Below are positions 35,601 to 49,400 of a stretch of DNA of 64,000 nucleotides, piece after piece; the first letter of the stretch is position 1, and every line of letters begins with the position of its first letter. The position numbers were made by a program, and so were the translations under genes. The DNA is taken from assembly GCF_950023065.1 (NCBI RefSeq), contig NC_088680.1:39916559-39980558 (forward strand), in the 5' to 3' direction. A model generated the notes under the pieces. The model had not been told where the DNA came from. It did not search any database and was given only the letters and a program-made list of their open reading frames with translations. This DNA comes from Planococcus citri. Its lineage: Eukaryota > Arthropoda > Insecta > Hemiptera > Pseudococcidae.

Positions 35601-38600
35601 TCAGTGATTTTCATAAAATATCAAAATGGCCGTATAAGTTGAGTACGGCATTTTGTGAATGATGGAAAAAGGTGAAAATTTCCACCTACCAAGCACCTAT
35701 GATTTGTGGAGACTTGGTCAGTGATTTTCAAGAAATATCAAAATGGCCGTATGAGTTGAGTACGGCATTTTGTGAATGATGGAAAAAGGTGAATTTTCAT
35801 AAAATATCAAAATGGCCGTATAAGTTGAGTACGGCATTTTGTGAATGATGGAAAAAGGTGAATTTTCAAGAAATATCAAAATGGCCATATAAGTTGAGTA
35901 CGGCATTTTGTGAATGATGGAAAAAGGTGAAAATTTCCACTTACCAAGCACCTATGATTTGTGGAGACTTGGTCAGTGATTTTCATAAAATATCAAAATG
36001 GCCGTATAAGTTGAGTACGGCATTTTGTGAATGATGGAAAAAGGTGAAAATTTCCACCTACCAAGCACCTATGATTTGTGGAGACTTGGTCAGTGATTTT
36101 CAAGAAATATCAAAATGGCCGTATGAGTTGAGTACGGCATTTTGTGAATGATGGAAAAAGGTGAATTTTCATAAAATATCAAAATGGCCGTATAAGTTGA
36201 GTACGGCATTTTGTGAATGATGGAAAAAGGTGAATTTTCAAGAAATATCAAAATGGCCATATAAGTTGAGTACGGCATTTTGTGAATGATGGAAAAAGGT
36301 GAAAATTTCCACTTACCAAGCACCTATGATTTGTGGAGACTTGGTCAGTGATTTTCATAAAATATCAAAATGGCCGTATAAGTTGAGTACGGCATTTTGT
36401 GAATGATGGAAAAAGGTGAAAATTTCCACCTACCAAGCACCTATGATTTGTGGAGACTTGGTCAGTGATTTTCAAGAAATATCAAAATGGCCGTATGAGT
36501 TGAGTACGGCATTTTGTGAATGATGGAAAAAGGTGAAAATTTCCACTTACAAAACAACTATGATTTGTGGAGACTTGGTCAGTGATTTTCAAGAAATATC
36601 AAAATGGCCGTATGAGTTGAGTACGGCATTTTGTGAATGATGGAAAAAGGTGAATTTTCATAAAATATCAAAATGGCCGTATAAGTTGAGTACGGCATTT
36701 TGTGAATGATGGAAAAAGGTGAAAATTTCCACTTACCAAGCACCTATGATTTGTGGAGACTTGGTCAGTGATTTTCATAAAATATCAAAATGGCCGTATA
36801 AGTTGAGTACGGCATTTTGTGAATGATGGAAAAAAGTGAATTTTCATAAAATATCAAAATGGCCGTATAAGTTGAGTACGGCATTTTGTGAATGATGGAA
36901 AAAGGTGAAAATTTCCACTTACAAAACAACTATGATTTGTGGAGACTTGGTCAGTGATTTTCAAGAAATATCAAAATGGCCGTATGAGTTGAGTACGGCA
37001 TTTTGTGAATGATGGAAAAAGGTGAAAATTTCCACTTACCAAGCACCTATGATTTGTGGAGACTTGGTCAGTGATTTTCATAAAATATCAAAATGGCCGT
37101 ATAAGTTGAGTACGGCATTTTGTGAATGATGGAAAAAGGTGAAAATTTCCACCTACCAAGCACCTATGATTTGTGGAGACTTGGTCAGTGATTTTCAAGA
37201 AATATCAAAATGGCCGTATGAGTTGAGTACGGCATTTTGTGAATGATGGAAAAAGGTGAAAATTTCCACTTACAAAACAACTATGATTTGTGGAGACTTG
37301 GTCAGTGATTTTCAAGAAATATCAAAATGGCCGTATGAGTTGAGTACGGCATTTTGTGAATGATGGAAAAAGGTGAATTTTCATAAATTATCAAAATGGC
37401 CGTATAAGTTGAGTACGGCATTTTGTGAATGATGGAAAAAGGTGAAAATTTCCACTTACCAAGCACCTATGATTTGTGGAGACTTGGTCAGTGATTTTCA
37501 TAAAATATCAAAATGGCCGTATAAGTTGAGTACGGCATTTTGTGAATGATGGAAAAAAGTGAATTTTCATAAAATATCAAAATGGCCGTATAAGTTGAGT
37601 ACGGCATTTTGTGAATGATGGAAAAAGGTGAATTTTCAAGAAATATCAAAATGGCTGTATAAGTTGAGTACGGCATTTTGTGAATGATGGAAAAAGGTGA
37701 AAATTTCCACTTACAAAACAACTATGATTTGTGGAGACTTGGTCAGTGATTTTCAAGAAATATCAAAATGGCCGTATAAGTTGAGTACGGCATTTTGTGA
37801 ATGATGGAAAAAGGTGAAAATTTCCACTTACCAAGCACCTATGATTTGTGGAGACTTGGTCAGTGATTTTCAAGAAAGATCAAAATGCCCGTATGAGTTG
37901 AGTACGGCATTTTGTGAATGATGGAAAAAGGTGAAAATTTCCACTTACAAAACAACTATGATTTGTGGAGACTTGGTCAGTGATTTTCAAGAAATATCAA
38001 AATGGCCGTATGAGTTGAGTACGGCATTTTGTGAATGATGGAAAAAGGTGAATTTTCATAAAATATCAAAATGGCCGTATAAGTTGAGTACGGCATTTTG
38101 TGAATGATGGAAAAAAGTGAATTTTCATAAAATATCAAAATGGCCGTATAAGTTGAGTACGGCATTTTGTGAATGATGGAAAAAGGTGAATTTTCAAGAA
38201 ATATCAAAATGGCTGTATAAGTTGAGTACGGCATTTTGTGAATGATGGAAAAAGGTGAAAATTTCCACTTACAAAACAACTATGATTTGTGGCGACTTGG
38301 TCAGTGATTTTCAAGAAATATCAAAATGGCCGTATAAGTTGAGTACGGCATTTTGTGAATGATGGAAAAAGGTGAAAATTTCCACTTACAAAACAACTAT
38401 GATTTGTGGAGACTTGGTCAGTGATTTTCAAGAAATATCAAAATGGCCGTATGAGTTGAGTACGGCATTTTGTGAATGATGGAAAAAGGTGAATTTTCAT
38501 AAAATATCAAAATGGCCGTATAAGTTGAGTACGGCATTTTGTGAATGATGGAAAAAGGTGAAAATTTCCACTTACCAAGCACCTATGATTTGTGGTGACT

Positions 38601-41600
38601 TGGTCAGTGATTTTCAAGAAATATCAAAATGGCCGTATGAGTTGAGTATGGCATTTTGTGAATGATGGAAAAAGGTGAAAATTTCAACTTACCAAGCACC
38701 TATGATTTGTGGAGACTTGGTCAGTGATTTTCATAAAATATCAAAATGGCCGTATAAGTTGAGTACGGCATTTTGTGAATGATGGAAAAAGGTGAAAATT
38801 TCCACTTACAAAACAACTATGATTTGTGGAGACTTGGTCAGTGATTTTCAAGAAATATCAAAATGGCCATATAAGTTGAGTACGGCATTTTGTGAATGAT
38901 GGAAAAAGGTGAAAATTTCCACTTACCAAGCACCTATGATTTGTGGAGACTTGGTCAGTGATTTTCATAAAATATCAAAATGGCCGTATAAGTTGAGTAC
39001 GGCATTTTGTGAATGATGGAAAAAGGTGAAAATTTCCACCTACCAAGCACCTATGATTTGTGGAGACTTGGTCAGTGATTTTCAAGAAATATCAAAATGG
39101 CCGTATGAGTTGAGTACGGCATTTTGTGAATGATGGAAAGAGGTGAAAATTTCCACTTACAAAACAACTATGATTTGTGGAGACTTGGTCAGTGATTTTC
39201 AAGAAATATCAAAATGGCCGTATGAGTTGAGTACGGCATTTTGTGAATGATGGAAAAAGGTGAATTTTCATAAAATATCAAAATGGCCGTATAAGTTGAG
39301 TACGGCATTTTGTGAATGATGGAAAAAGGTGAAAATTTCCACTTACCAAGCACCTATGATTTGTGGAGACTTGGTCAGTGATTTTCATAAAATATCAAAA
39401 TGGCCGTATAAGTTGAGTACGGCATTTTGTGAATGATGGAAAAAAGTGAATTTTCAAGAAATATCAAAATGGCTGTATAAGTTGAGTACGGCATTTTGTG
39501 AATGATGGAAAAAGGTGAAAATTTCCACTTACAAAACAACTATGATTTGTGGAGACTTGGTCAGTGATTTTCAAGAAATATCAAAATGGCCGTATAAGTT
39601 GAGTACGGCATTTTGTGAATGATGGAAAAAGGTGAAAATTTCCACTTACCAAGCACCTATGATTTGTGGAGACTTGGTCAGTGATTTTCAAGAAAGATCA
39701 AAATGCCCGTATGAGTTGAGTACGGCATTTTGTGAATGATGGAAAAAGGTGAAAATTTCCACTTACAAAACAACTATGATTTGTGGAGACTTGGTCAGTG
39801 ATTTTCAAGAAATATCAAAATGGCCGTATGAGTTGAGTACGGCATTTTGTGAATGATGGAAAAAGGTGAATTTTCATAAAATATCAAAATGGCCGTATAA
39901 GTTGAGTACGGCATTTTGTGAATGATGGAAAAAGGTGAAAATTTCCACTTACCAAGCACCTATGATTTGTGGTGACTTGGTCAGTGATTTTCAAGAAATA
40001 TCAAAATGGCCGTATGAGTTGAGTATGGCATTTTGTGAATGATGGAAAAAGGTGAAAATTTCCACTTACCAAGCACCTATGATTTGTGGAGACTTGGTCA
40101 GTGATTTTCATAAAATATCAAAATGGCCGTATAAGTTGAGTACGGCATTTTGTGAATGATGGAAAAAGGTGAAAATTTCCACTTACAAAACAACTATGAT
40201 TTGTGGAGACTTGGTCAGTGATTTTCAAGAAATATCAAAATGGCCATATAAGTTGAGTACGGCATTTTGTGAATGATGGAAAAAGGTGAAAATTTCCACT
40301 TACCAAGCACCTATGATTTGTGGAGACTTGGTCAGTGATTTTCATAAAATATCAAAATGGCCGTATAAGTTGAGTACGGCATTTTGTGAATGATGGAAAA
40401 AGGTGAAAATTTCCACCTACCAAGCACCTATGATTTGTGGAGACTTGGTCAGTGATTTTCAAGAAATATCAAAATGGCCGTATGAGTTGAGTACGGCATT
40501 TTGTGAATGATGGAAAGAGGTGAAAATTTCCACTTACAAAACAACTATGATTTGTGGAGACTTGGTCAGTGATTTTCAAGAAATATCAAAATGGCCGTAT
40601 GAGTTGAGTACGGCATTTTGTGAATGATGGAAAAAGGTGAATTTTCATAAAATATCAAAATGGCCGTATAAGTTGAGTACGGCATTTTGTGAATGATGGA
40701 AAAAGGTGAAAATTTCCACTTACCAAGCACCTATGATTTGTGGAGACTTGGTCAGTGATTTTCATAAAATATCAAAATGGCCGTATAAGTTGAGTACGGC
40801 ATTTTGTGAATGATGGAAAAAAGTGAATTTTCAAGAAATATCAAAATGGCTGTATAAGTTGAGTACGGCATTTTGTGAATGATGGAAAAAGGTGAAAATT
40901 TCCACTTACAAAACAACTATGATTTGTGGAGACTTGGTCAGTGATTTTCAAGAAATATCAAAATGGCCGTATAAGTTGAGTACGGCATTTTGTGAATGAT
41001 GGAAAAAGGTGAAAATTTCCACTTACCAAGCACCTATGATTTGTGGAGACTTGGTCAGTGATTTTCAAGAAAGATCAAAATGCCCGTATGAGTTGAGTAC
41101 GGCATTTTGTGAATGATGGAAAAAGGTGAAAATTTCCACTTACAAAACAACTATGATTTGTGGAGACTTGGTCAGTGATTTTCAAGAAATATCAAAATGG
41201 CCGTATGAGTTGAGTACGGCATTTTGTGAATGATGGAAAAAGGTGAATTTTCATAAAATATCAAAATGGCCGTATAAGTTGAGTACGGCATTTTGTGAAT
41301 GATGGAAAAAGGTGAAAATTTCCACTTACCAAGCACCTATGATTTGTGGTGACTTGGTCAGTGATTTTCAAGAAATATCAAAATGGCCGTATGAGTTGAG
41401 TATGGCATTTTGTGAATGATGGAAAAAGGTGAAAATTTCCACTTACCAAGCACCTATGATTTGTGGAGACTTGGTCAGTGATTTTCATAAAATATCAAAA
41501 TGGCCGTATAAGTTGAGTACGGCATTTTGTGAATGATGGAAAAAGGTGAAAATTTCCACTTACAAAACAACTATGATTTGTGGAGACTTGGTCAGTGATT

Positions 41601-42270
41601 TTCAAGAAATATCAAAATGGCCATATAAGTTGAGTACGGCATTTTGTGAATGATGGAAAAAGGTGAAAATTTCCACTTACCAAGCACCTATGATTTGTGG
41701 AGACTTGGTCAGTGATTTTCATAAAATATCAAAATGGCCGTATAAGTTGAGTACGGCATTTTGTGAATGATGGAAAAAGGTGAAAATTTCCACCTACCAA
41801 GCACCTATGATTTGTGGAGACTTGGTCAGTGATTTTCAAGAAATATCAAAATGGCCGTATGAGTTGAGTACGGCATTTTGTGAATGATGGAAAAAGGTGA
41901 ATTTTCATAAAATATCAAAATGGCCGTATAAGTTGAGTACGGCATTTTGTGAATGATGGAAAAAGGTGAATTTTCAAGAAATATCAAAATGGCCATATAA
42001 GTTGAGTACGGCATTTTGTGAATGATGGAAAAAGGTGAAAATTTCCACTTACCAAGCACCTATGATTTGTGGAGACTTGGTCAGTGATTTTCATAAAATA
42101 TCAAAATGGCCGTATAAGTTGAGTACGGCATTTTGTGAATGATGGAAAAAGGTGAAAATTTCCACCTACCAAGCACCTATGATTTGTGGAGACTTGGTCA
42201 GTGATTTTCAAGAAATATCAAAATGGCCGTATGAGTTGAGTACGGCATTTTGTGAATGATGGAAAAAGGT
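29610..42270 (+). repeat. Two-copy higher-order repeat, period 6,666 then 6,108 bp
   Basis: About 29.61-34.68 kb is repeated at 36.27-41.35 kb with an offset of exactly 6,666 bp (44 long plus 22 short monomers). Markers include CATAAATTATC (30,716 and 37,382), AAGATCAAAATGCCC (31,211/37,877, 33,029/39,695 and 34,406/41,072), TTGTGGCGACTT (about 31,622 and 38,288) and GAAAGAGGTG (about 32,471 and 39,137). Copy one then has 558 extra bp (three long plus three short monomers, about 34.68-35.24 kb), after which the copies continue at 6,108 bp to about 36.16 and 42.27 kb. Differences are very rare, such as GGAAATAGG at about 33,965, so the duplication is recent or is being homogenised. Confidence 0.85.
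35718..36323 (+). repeat. Tandem 372-bp subrepeat
   Basis: The block at 35,718 is repeated immediately at 36,090. It comprises two long and two short monomers, including the GGCCATATAAG variant, and the two copies appear identical. The corresponding place in the 6.1-kb downstream copy (41,826) has only one such block, so this is a local gain or loss. Confidence 0.75.
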
Positions 42271-45200
42271 GAAAATTTCCACTTACAAAACAACTATGAT
42301 TTGTGGAGACTTGGTCAGTGATTTTCAAGAAATATCAAAATGGCCGTATAAGTTGAGTACGGCATTTTGTGAATGATGGAAAAAGGTGAATTTTCATAAA
42401 ATATCAAAATGGCCGTATAAGTTGAGTACGGCATTTTGTGAATGATGGAAAAAGGTGAAAATTTCCACTTACCAAGCACCTATGATTTGTGGAGACTTGG
42501 TCAGTGATTTTCATAAAATATCAAAATGGCCGTATAAGTTGAGTACGGCATTTTGTGAATGATGGAAAAAAGTGAATTTTCAAGAAATATCAAAATGGCT
42601 GTATAAGTTGAGTACGGCATTTTGTGAATGATGGAAAAAGGTGAAAATTTCCACTTACAAAACAACTATGATTTGTGGAGACTTGGTCAGTGATTTTCAA
42701 GAAATATCAAAATGGCCGTATAAGTTGAGTACGGCATTTTGTGAATGATGGAAAAAGGTGAAAATTTCCACTTACCAAGCACCTATGATTTGTGGAGACT
42801 TGGTCAGTGATTTTCAAGAAAGATCAAAATGCCCGTATGAGTTGAGTACGGCATTTTGTGAATGATGGAAAAAGGTGAAAATTTCCACTTACAAAACAAC
42901 TATGATTTGTGGAGACTTGGTCAGTGATTTTCAAGAAATATCAAAATGGCCGTATGAGTTGAGTACGGCATTTTGTGAATGATGGAAAAAGGTGAATTTT
43001 CATAAAATATCAAAATGGCCGTATAAGTTGAGTACGGCATTTTGTGAATGATGGAAAAAGGTGAAAATTTCCACTTACCAAGCACCTATGATTTGTGGAG
43101 ACTTGGTCAGTGATTTTCATAAAATATCAAAATGGCCGTATAAGTTGAGTACGGCATTTTGTGAATGATGGAAAAAGGTGAATTTTCAAGAAATATCAAA
43201 ATGGCTGTATAAGTTGAGTACGGCATTTTGTGAATGATGGAAAAAGGTGAAAATTTCCACTTACAAAACAACTATGATTTGTGGAGACTTGGTCAGTGAT
43301 TTTCAAGAAATATCAAAATGGCCGTATAAGTTGAGTACGGCATTTTGTGAATGATGGAAAAAGGTGAAAATTTCCACTTACAAAACAACTATGATTTGTG
43401 GAGACTTGGTCAGTGATTTTCAAGAAATATCAAAATGGCCGTATGAGTTGAGTACGGCATTTTGTGAATGATGGAAAAAGGTGAATTTTCATAAAATATC
43501 AAAATGGCCGTATAAGTTGAGTACGGCATTTTGTGAATGATGGAAAAAGGTGAAAATTTCCACTTACCAAGCACCTATGATTTGTGGTGACTTGGTCAGT
43601 GATTTTCAAGAAATATCAAAATGGCCGTATGAGTTGAGTATGGCATTTTGTGAATGATGGAAAAAGGTGAAAATTTCCACTTACCAAGCACCTATGATTT
43701 GTGGAGACTTGGGCAGTGATTTTCATAAAATATCAAAATGGCCGTATAAGTTGAGTACGGCATTTTGTGAATGATGGAAAAAGGTGAAAATTTCCACTTA
43801 CAAAACAACTATGATTTGTGGAGACTTGGTCAGTGATTTTCAAGAAATATCAAAATGGCCATATAAGTTGAGTACGGCATTTTGTGAATGATGGAAAAAG
43901 GTGAAAATTTCCACTTACCAAGCACCTATGATTTGTGGAGACTTGGTCAGTGATTTTCATAAAATATCAAAATGGCCGTATAAGTTGAGTACGGCATTTT
44001 GTGAATGATGGAAAAAGGTGAAAATTTCCACCTACCAAGCACCTATGATTTGTGGAGACTTGGTCAGTGATTTTCAAGAAATATCAAAATGGCCGTATGA
44101 GTTGAGTACGGCATTTTGTGAATGATGGAAAAAGGTGAAAATTTCCACTTACAAAACAACTATGATTTGTGGAGACTTGGTCAGTGATTTTCAAGAAATA
44201 TCAAAATGGCCGTATGAGTTGAGTACGGCATTTTGTGAATGATGGAAAAAGGTGAATTTTCATAAAATATCAAAATGGCCGTATAAGTTGAGTACGGCAT
44301 TTTGTGAATGATGGAAAAAGGTGAAAATTTCCACTTACCAAGCACCTATGATTTGTGGAGACTTGGTCAGTGATTTTCATAAAATATCAAAATGGCCGTA
44401 TAAGTTGAGTACGGCATTTTGTGAATGATGGAAAAAAGTGAATTTTCATAAGATATCAAAATGGCCGTATAAGTTGAGTACGGCATTTTGTGAATGATGG
44501 AAAAAGGTGAATTTTCAAGAAATATCAAAATGGCCATATAAGTTGAGTACGGCATTTTGTGAATGATGGAAAAAGGTGAAAATTTCCACTTACCAAGCAC
44601 CTATGATTTGTGGAGACTTGGTCAGTGATTTTCAAGAAATATCAAAATGGCCGTATAAGTTGAGTACGGCATTTTGTGAATGATGGAAAAAGGTGAAAAT
44701 TTCCACTTACCAAGCACCTATGATTTGTGGAGACTTGGTCAGTGATTTTCAAGAAAGATCAAAATGCCTGTATGAGTTGAGTACGGCATTTTGTGAATGA
44801 TGGAAAAAGGTGAAAATTTCCACTTACAAAACAACTATGATTTGTGGAGACTTGGTCAGTGATTTTCAAGAAATATCAAAATGGCCGTATGAGTTGAGTA
44901 CGGCATTTTGTGAATGATGGAAAAAGGTGAATTTTCATAAAATATCAAAATGGCCGTATAAGTTGAGTACGGCATTTTGTGAATGATGGAAAAAGGTGAA
45001 AATTTCCACTTACCAAGCACCTATGATTTGTGGAGACTTGGTCAGTGATTTTCATAAAATATCAAAATGGCCGTATAAGTTGAGTACGGCATTTTGTGAA
45101 TGATGGAAAAAAGTGAATTTTCATAAAATATCAAAATGGCCGTATAAGTTGAGTACGGCATTTTGTGAATGATGGAAAAAGGTGAAAATTTCCACTTACC

Positions 45201-46499
45201 AAGCACCTATGATTTGTGGAGACTTGGTCAGTGATTTTCAAGAAATATCAAAATGGCCGTATAAGTTGAGTACGGCATTTTGTGAATGATGGAAAAAGGT
45301 GAAAATTTCCACTTACCAAGCACCTATGATTTGTGGAGACTTGGTCAGTGATTTTCATAAAATATCAAAATGGCCGTATAAGTTGAGTACAGCATTTTGT
45401 GAATGATGGAAAAAGGTGAAAATTTCCACTTACAAAACAACTATGATTTGTGGAGACTTGGTCAGTGATTTTCAAGAAATATCAAAATGGCCGTATGAGT
45501 TGAGTACGGCATTTTGTGAATGATGGAAAAAGGTGAATTTTCATAAAATATCAAAATGGCCGTATAAGTTGAGTACGGCATTTTGTGAATGATGGAAAAA
45601 GGTGAAAATTTCCACTTACCAAGCACCTATGATTTGTGGAGACTTGGTCAGTGATTTTCATAAAATATCAAAATGGCCGTATAAGTTGAGTACGGCATTT
45701 TGTGAATGATGGAAAAAAGTGAATTTTCATAAAATATCAAAATGGCCGTATAAGTTGAGTACGGCATTTTGTGAATGATGGAAAAAGGTGAATTTTCAAG
45801 AAATATCAAAATGGCTGTATAAGTTGAGTACGGCATTTTGTGAATGATGGAAAAAGGTGAAAATTTCCACTTACAAAACAACTATGATTTGTGGAGACTT
45901 GGTCAGTGATTTTCAAGAAATATCAAAATGGCCGTATAAGTTGAGTACGGCATTTTGTGAATGATGGAAAAAGGTGAAAATTTCCACTTACAAAACAACT
46001 ATGATTTGTGGAGACTTGGTCAGTGATTTTCAAGAAATATCAAAATGGCCGTATGAGTTGAGTACGGCATTTTGTGAATGATGGAAAAAGGTGAATTTTC
46101 ATAAAATATCAAAATGGCCGTATAAGTTGAGTACGGCATTTTGTGAATGATGGAAAAAGATGAAAATTTCCACTTACCAAGCACCTATGATTTGTGGTGA
46201 CTTGGTCAGTGATTTTCAAGAAATATCAAAATGGCCGTATGAGTTGAGTATGGCATTTTGTGAATGATGGAAAAAGGTGAAAATTTCCACTTACCAAGCA
46301 CCTATGATTTGTGGAGACTTGGTCAGTGATTTTCATAAAATATCAAAATGGCCGTATAAGTTGAGTACGGCATTTTGTGAATGATAGAAAAAGGTGAAAA
46401 TTTCCACTTACCAAGCACCTATGATTTGTGGAGACTTGGTCAGTGATTTTCAAGAAATATCAAAATGGCCGTATAAGTTGAGTACGGCATTTTGTGAAT

Positions 46500-49400
46500 G
46501 ATGGAAAAAGGTGAAAATTTCCACTTACCAAGCACCTATGATTTGTGGAGACTTGGTCAGTGATTTTCATAAAATATCAAAATGGCCGTATAAGTTGAGT
46601 ACGGCATTTTGTGAATGATGGAAAAAAGTGAATTTTCATAAAATATCAAAATGGCCGTATAAGTTGAGTACGGCATTTTGTGAATGATGGAAAAAGGTGA
46701 AAATTTCCACTTACCAAGCACCTATGATTTGTGGAGACTTGGTCAGTGATTTTCATAAAATATCAAAATGGCCGTATAAGTTGTGTACGGCATTTTGTGA
46801 ATGATGGAAAAAGGTGAAAATTTCCACTTACCAAGCACCTATGATTTGTGGTGACTTGGTCAGTGATTTTCAAGAAATATCAAAATGGCCGTATGAGTTG
46901 AGTATGGCATTTTGTGAATGATGGAAAAAGGTGAAAATTTCCACTTACAAAACAACTATGATTTGTGGAGACTTGGTCAGTGATTTTCAAGAAATATCAA
47001 AATGGCCGTATAAGTTGAGTACGGCATTTTGTGAATGATGGAAAAAGGTGAAAATTTCCACTTACCAAGCACCTACGATTTGTGGAGACTTGGTCAGTGA
47101 TTTTCAAGAAATATCAAAATGGCCGTATAAGTTGAGTACGGCATTTTGTGAATGATGGAAAAAGGTGAAAATTTCCACTTACCAAGCACCTATGATTTGT
47201 GGAGACTTGGTCAGTGATTTTCATAAAATATCAAAATGGCCGTATAAGTTGAGTATGGCATTTTGTGAATGATGGAAAAAGGTGAAAATTTCCACTTACC
47301 AAGCACCTATGATTTGTGGAGACTTGGTCAGTGATTTTCAAGAAATATCAAAATGGCCGTCTGAGTTGAGTACGGCATTTTGTGAATGATGGAAAAAGGT
47401 GAAAATTTCCACTTACCAAGCACCTATGATTTGTGGAGACTTGGTCAGTGATTTTCATAAAATATCAAAATGGCCGTATAAGTTGAGTACGGCATTTTGT
47501 GAATGATGGAAAAAGGTGAAAATTTCCACTTACCAAGCACCTATGATTTGTGGAGACTAGGTCAGTGATTTTCAAGAAATATCAAAATGGCCGTATAAGT
47601 TGAGTACGGCATTTTGTGAATGATGGAAAAAGGTGAAAATTTCCACTAACCAAGCAACTATGATTTGTGGAGACTTGGTCAGTGATTTTCATAAAATATC
47701 AAAATGGCCGTATAAGTTGAGTACGGCATTTTGTGAATGATGGAAAAAGGTGAAAATTTCCACTTACCAAGCACCTATGATTTGTGGAGACTTGGTCAGT
47801 GATTTTCATAAAATATCAAAATGGCCGTATAAGTTGAGTACGGCATTTTGTGAATGATGGAAAAAGGTGAAAATTTCCACTTACCAAGCACCTATGATTT
47901 GTGGAGACTTGGTCAGTGTTTTCATAAAATATCAAAATGGCCGTATAAGTTGAGTACGGCATTTTGTGAATGATGGAAAAAGGTGAAAATTTCCACTTAC
48001 CAAGCACCTATGATTTGTGGAGACTTGGTCAGTGATTTTCATAAAATATCAAAATGGCCATATAAGTTGAGTACGGCATTTTGTGAATGATGGAAAAAAG
48101 TGAATTTTCATAAAATATCAAAATGGCCGTATAAGTTGAGTACGGCATTTTGTGAATGATGGAAAAAGGTGAAAATTTCCACTTACCAAGCACCTATGAT
48201 TTGTGGAGACTTGGTCAGTGATTTTCATAAAATATCAAAATGGCCGTATAAGTTGTGTACGGCATTTTGTGAATGATGGAAAAAGGTGAAAATTTCCACT
48301 TACCAAGCACCTACATATGATTTGTGGTGACTTGGTCAGTGATTTTCAAGAAATATCAAAATGGCCGTATGAGTTGAGTATGGCATTTTGTGAATGATGG
48401 AAAAAGGTGAAAATTTCCACTTACAAAACAACTATGATTTGTGGAGACTTGGTCAGTGATTTTCAAGAAATATCAAAATGGCCGTATAAGTTGAGTACGG
48501 CATTTTGTGAATGATGGAAAAAGGTGAAAATTTCCACTTACCAAGCACCTACGATTTGTGGAGACTTGGTCAGTGATTTTCAAGAAATATCAAAATGGCC
48601 GTATAAGTTGAGTACGGCATTTTGTGAATGATGGAAAAAGGTGAAAATTTCCACTTACCAAGCACCTATGATTTGTGGAGACTTGGTCAGTGATTTTCAT
48701 AAAATATCAAAATGGCCGTATAAGTTGAGTACGGCATTTTGTGAATGATGGAAAAAAGTGAATTTTCATAAAATATCAAAATGGCCGTATAAGTTGAGTA
48801 CGGCATTTTGTGAATGATGGAAAAAGGTGAAAATTTCCACTTACCAAGCACCTATGATTTGTGGAGACTTGGTCAGTGATTTTCATAAAATATCAAAATG
48901 GCCGTATAAGTTGTGTACGGCATTTTGTGAATGATGGAAAAAGGTGAAAATTTCCACTTACCAAGCACCTATGATTTGTGGTGACTTGGTCAGTGATTTT
49001 CAAGAAATATCAAAATGGCCGTATGAGTTGAGTATGGCATTTTGTGAATGATGGAAAAAGGTGAAAATTTCCACTTACAAAACAACTATGATTTGTGGAG
49101 ACTTGGTCAGTGATTTTCAAGAAATATCAAAATGGCCGTATAAGTTGAGTACGGCATTTTGTGAATGATGGAAAAAGGTGAAAATTTCCACTTACCAAGC
49201 ACCTACGATTTGTGGAGACTTGGTCAGTGATTTTCAAGAAATATCAAAATGGCCGTATAAGTTGAGTACGGCATTTTGTGAATGATGGAAAAAGGTGAAA
49301 ATTTCCACTTACCAAGCACCTATGATTTGTGGAGACTTGGTCAGTGATTTTCATAAAATATCAAAATGGCCGTATAAGTTGAGTACGGCATTTTGTGAAT

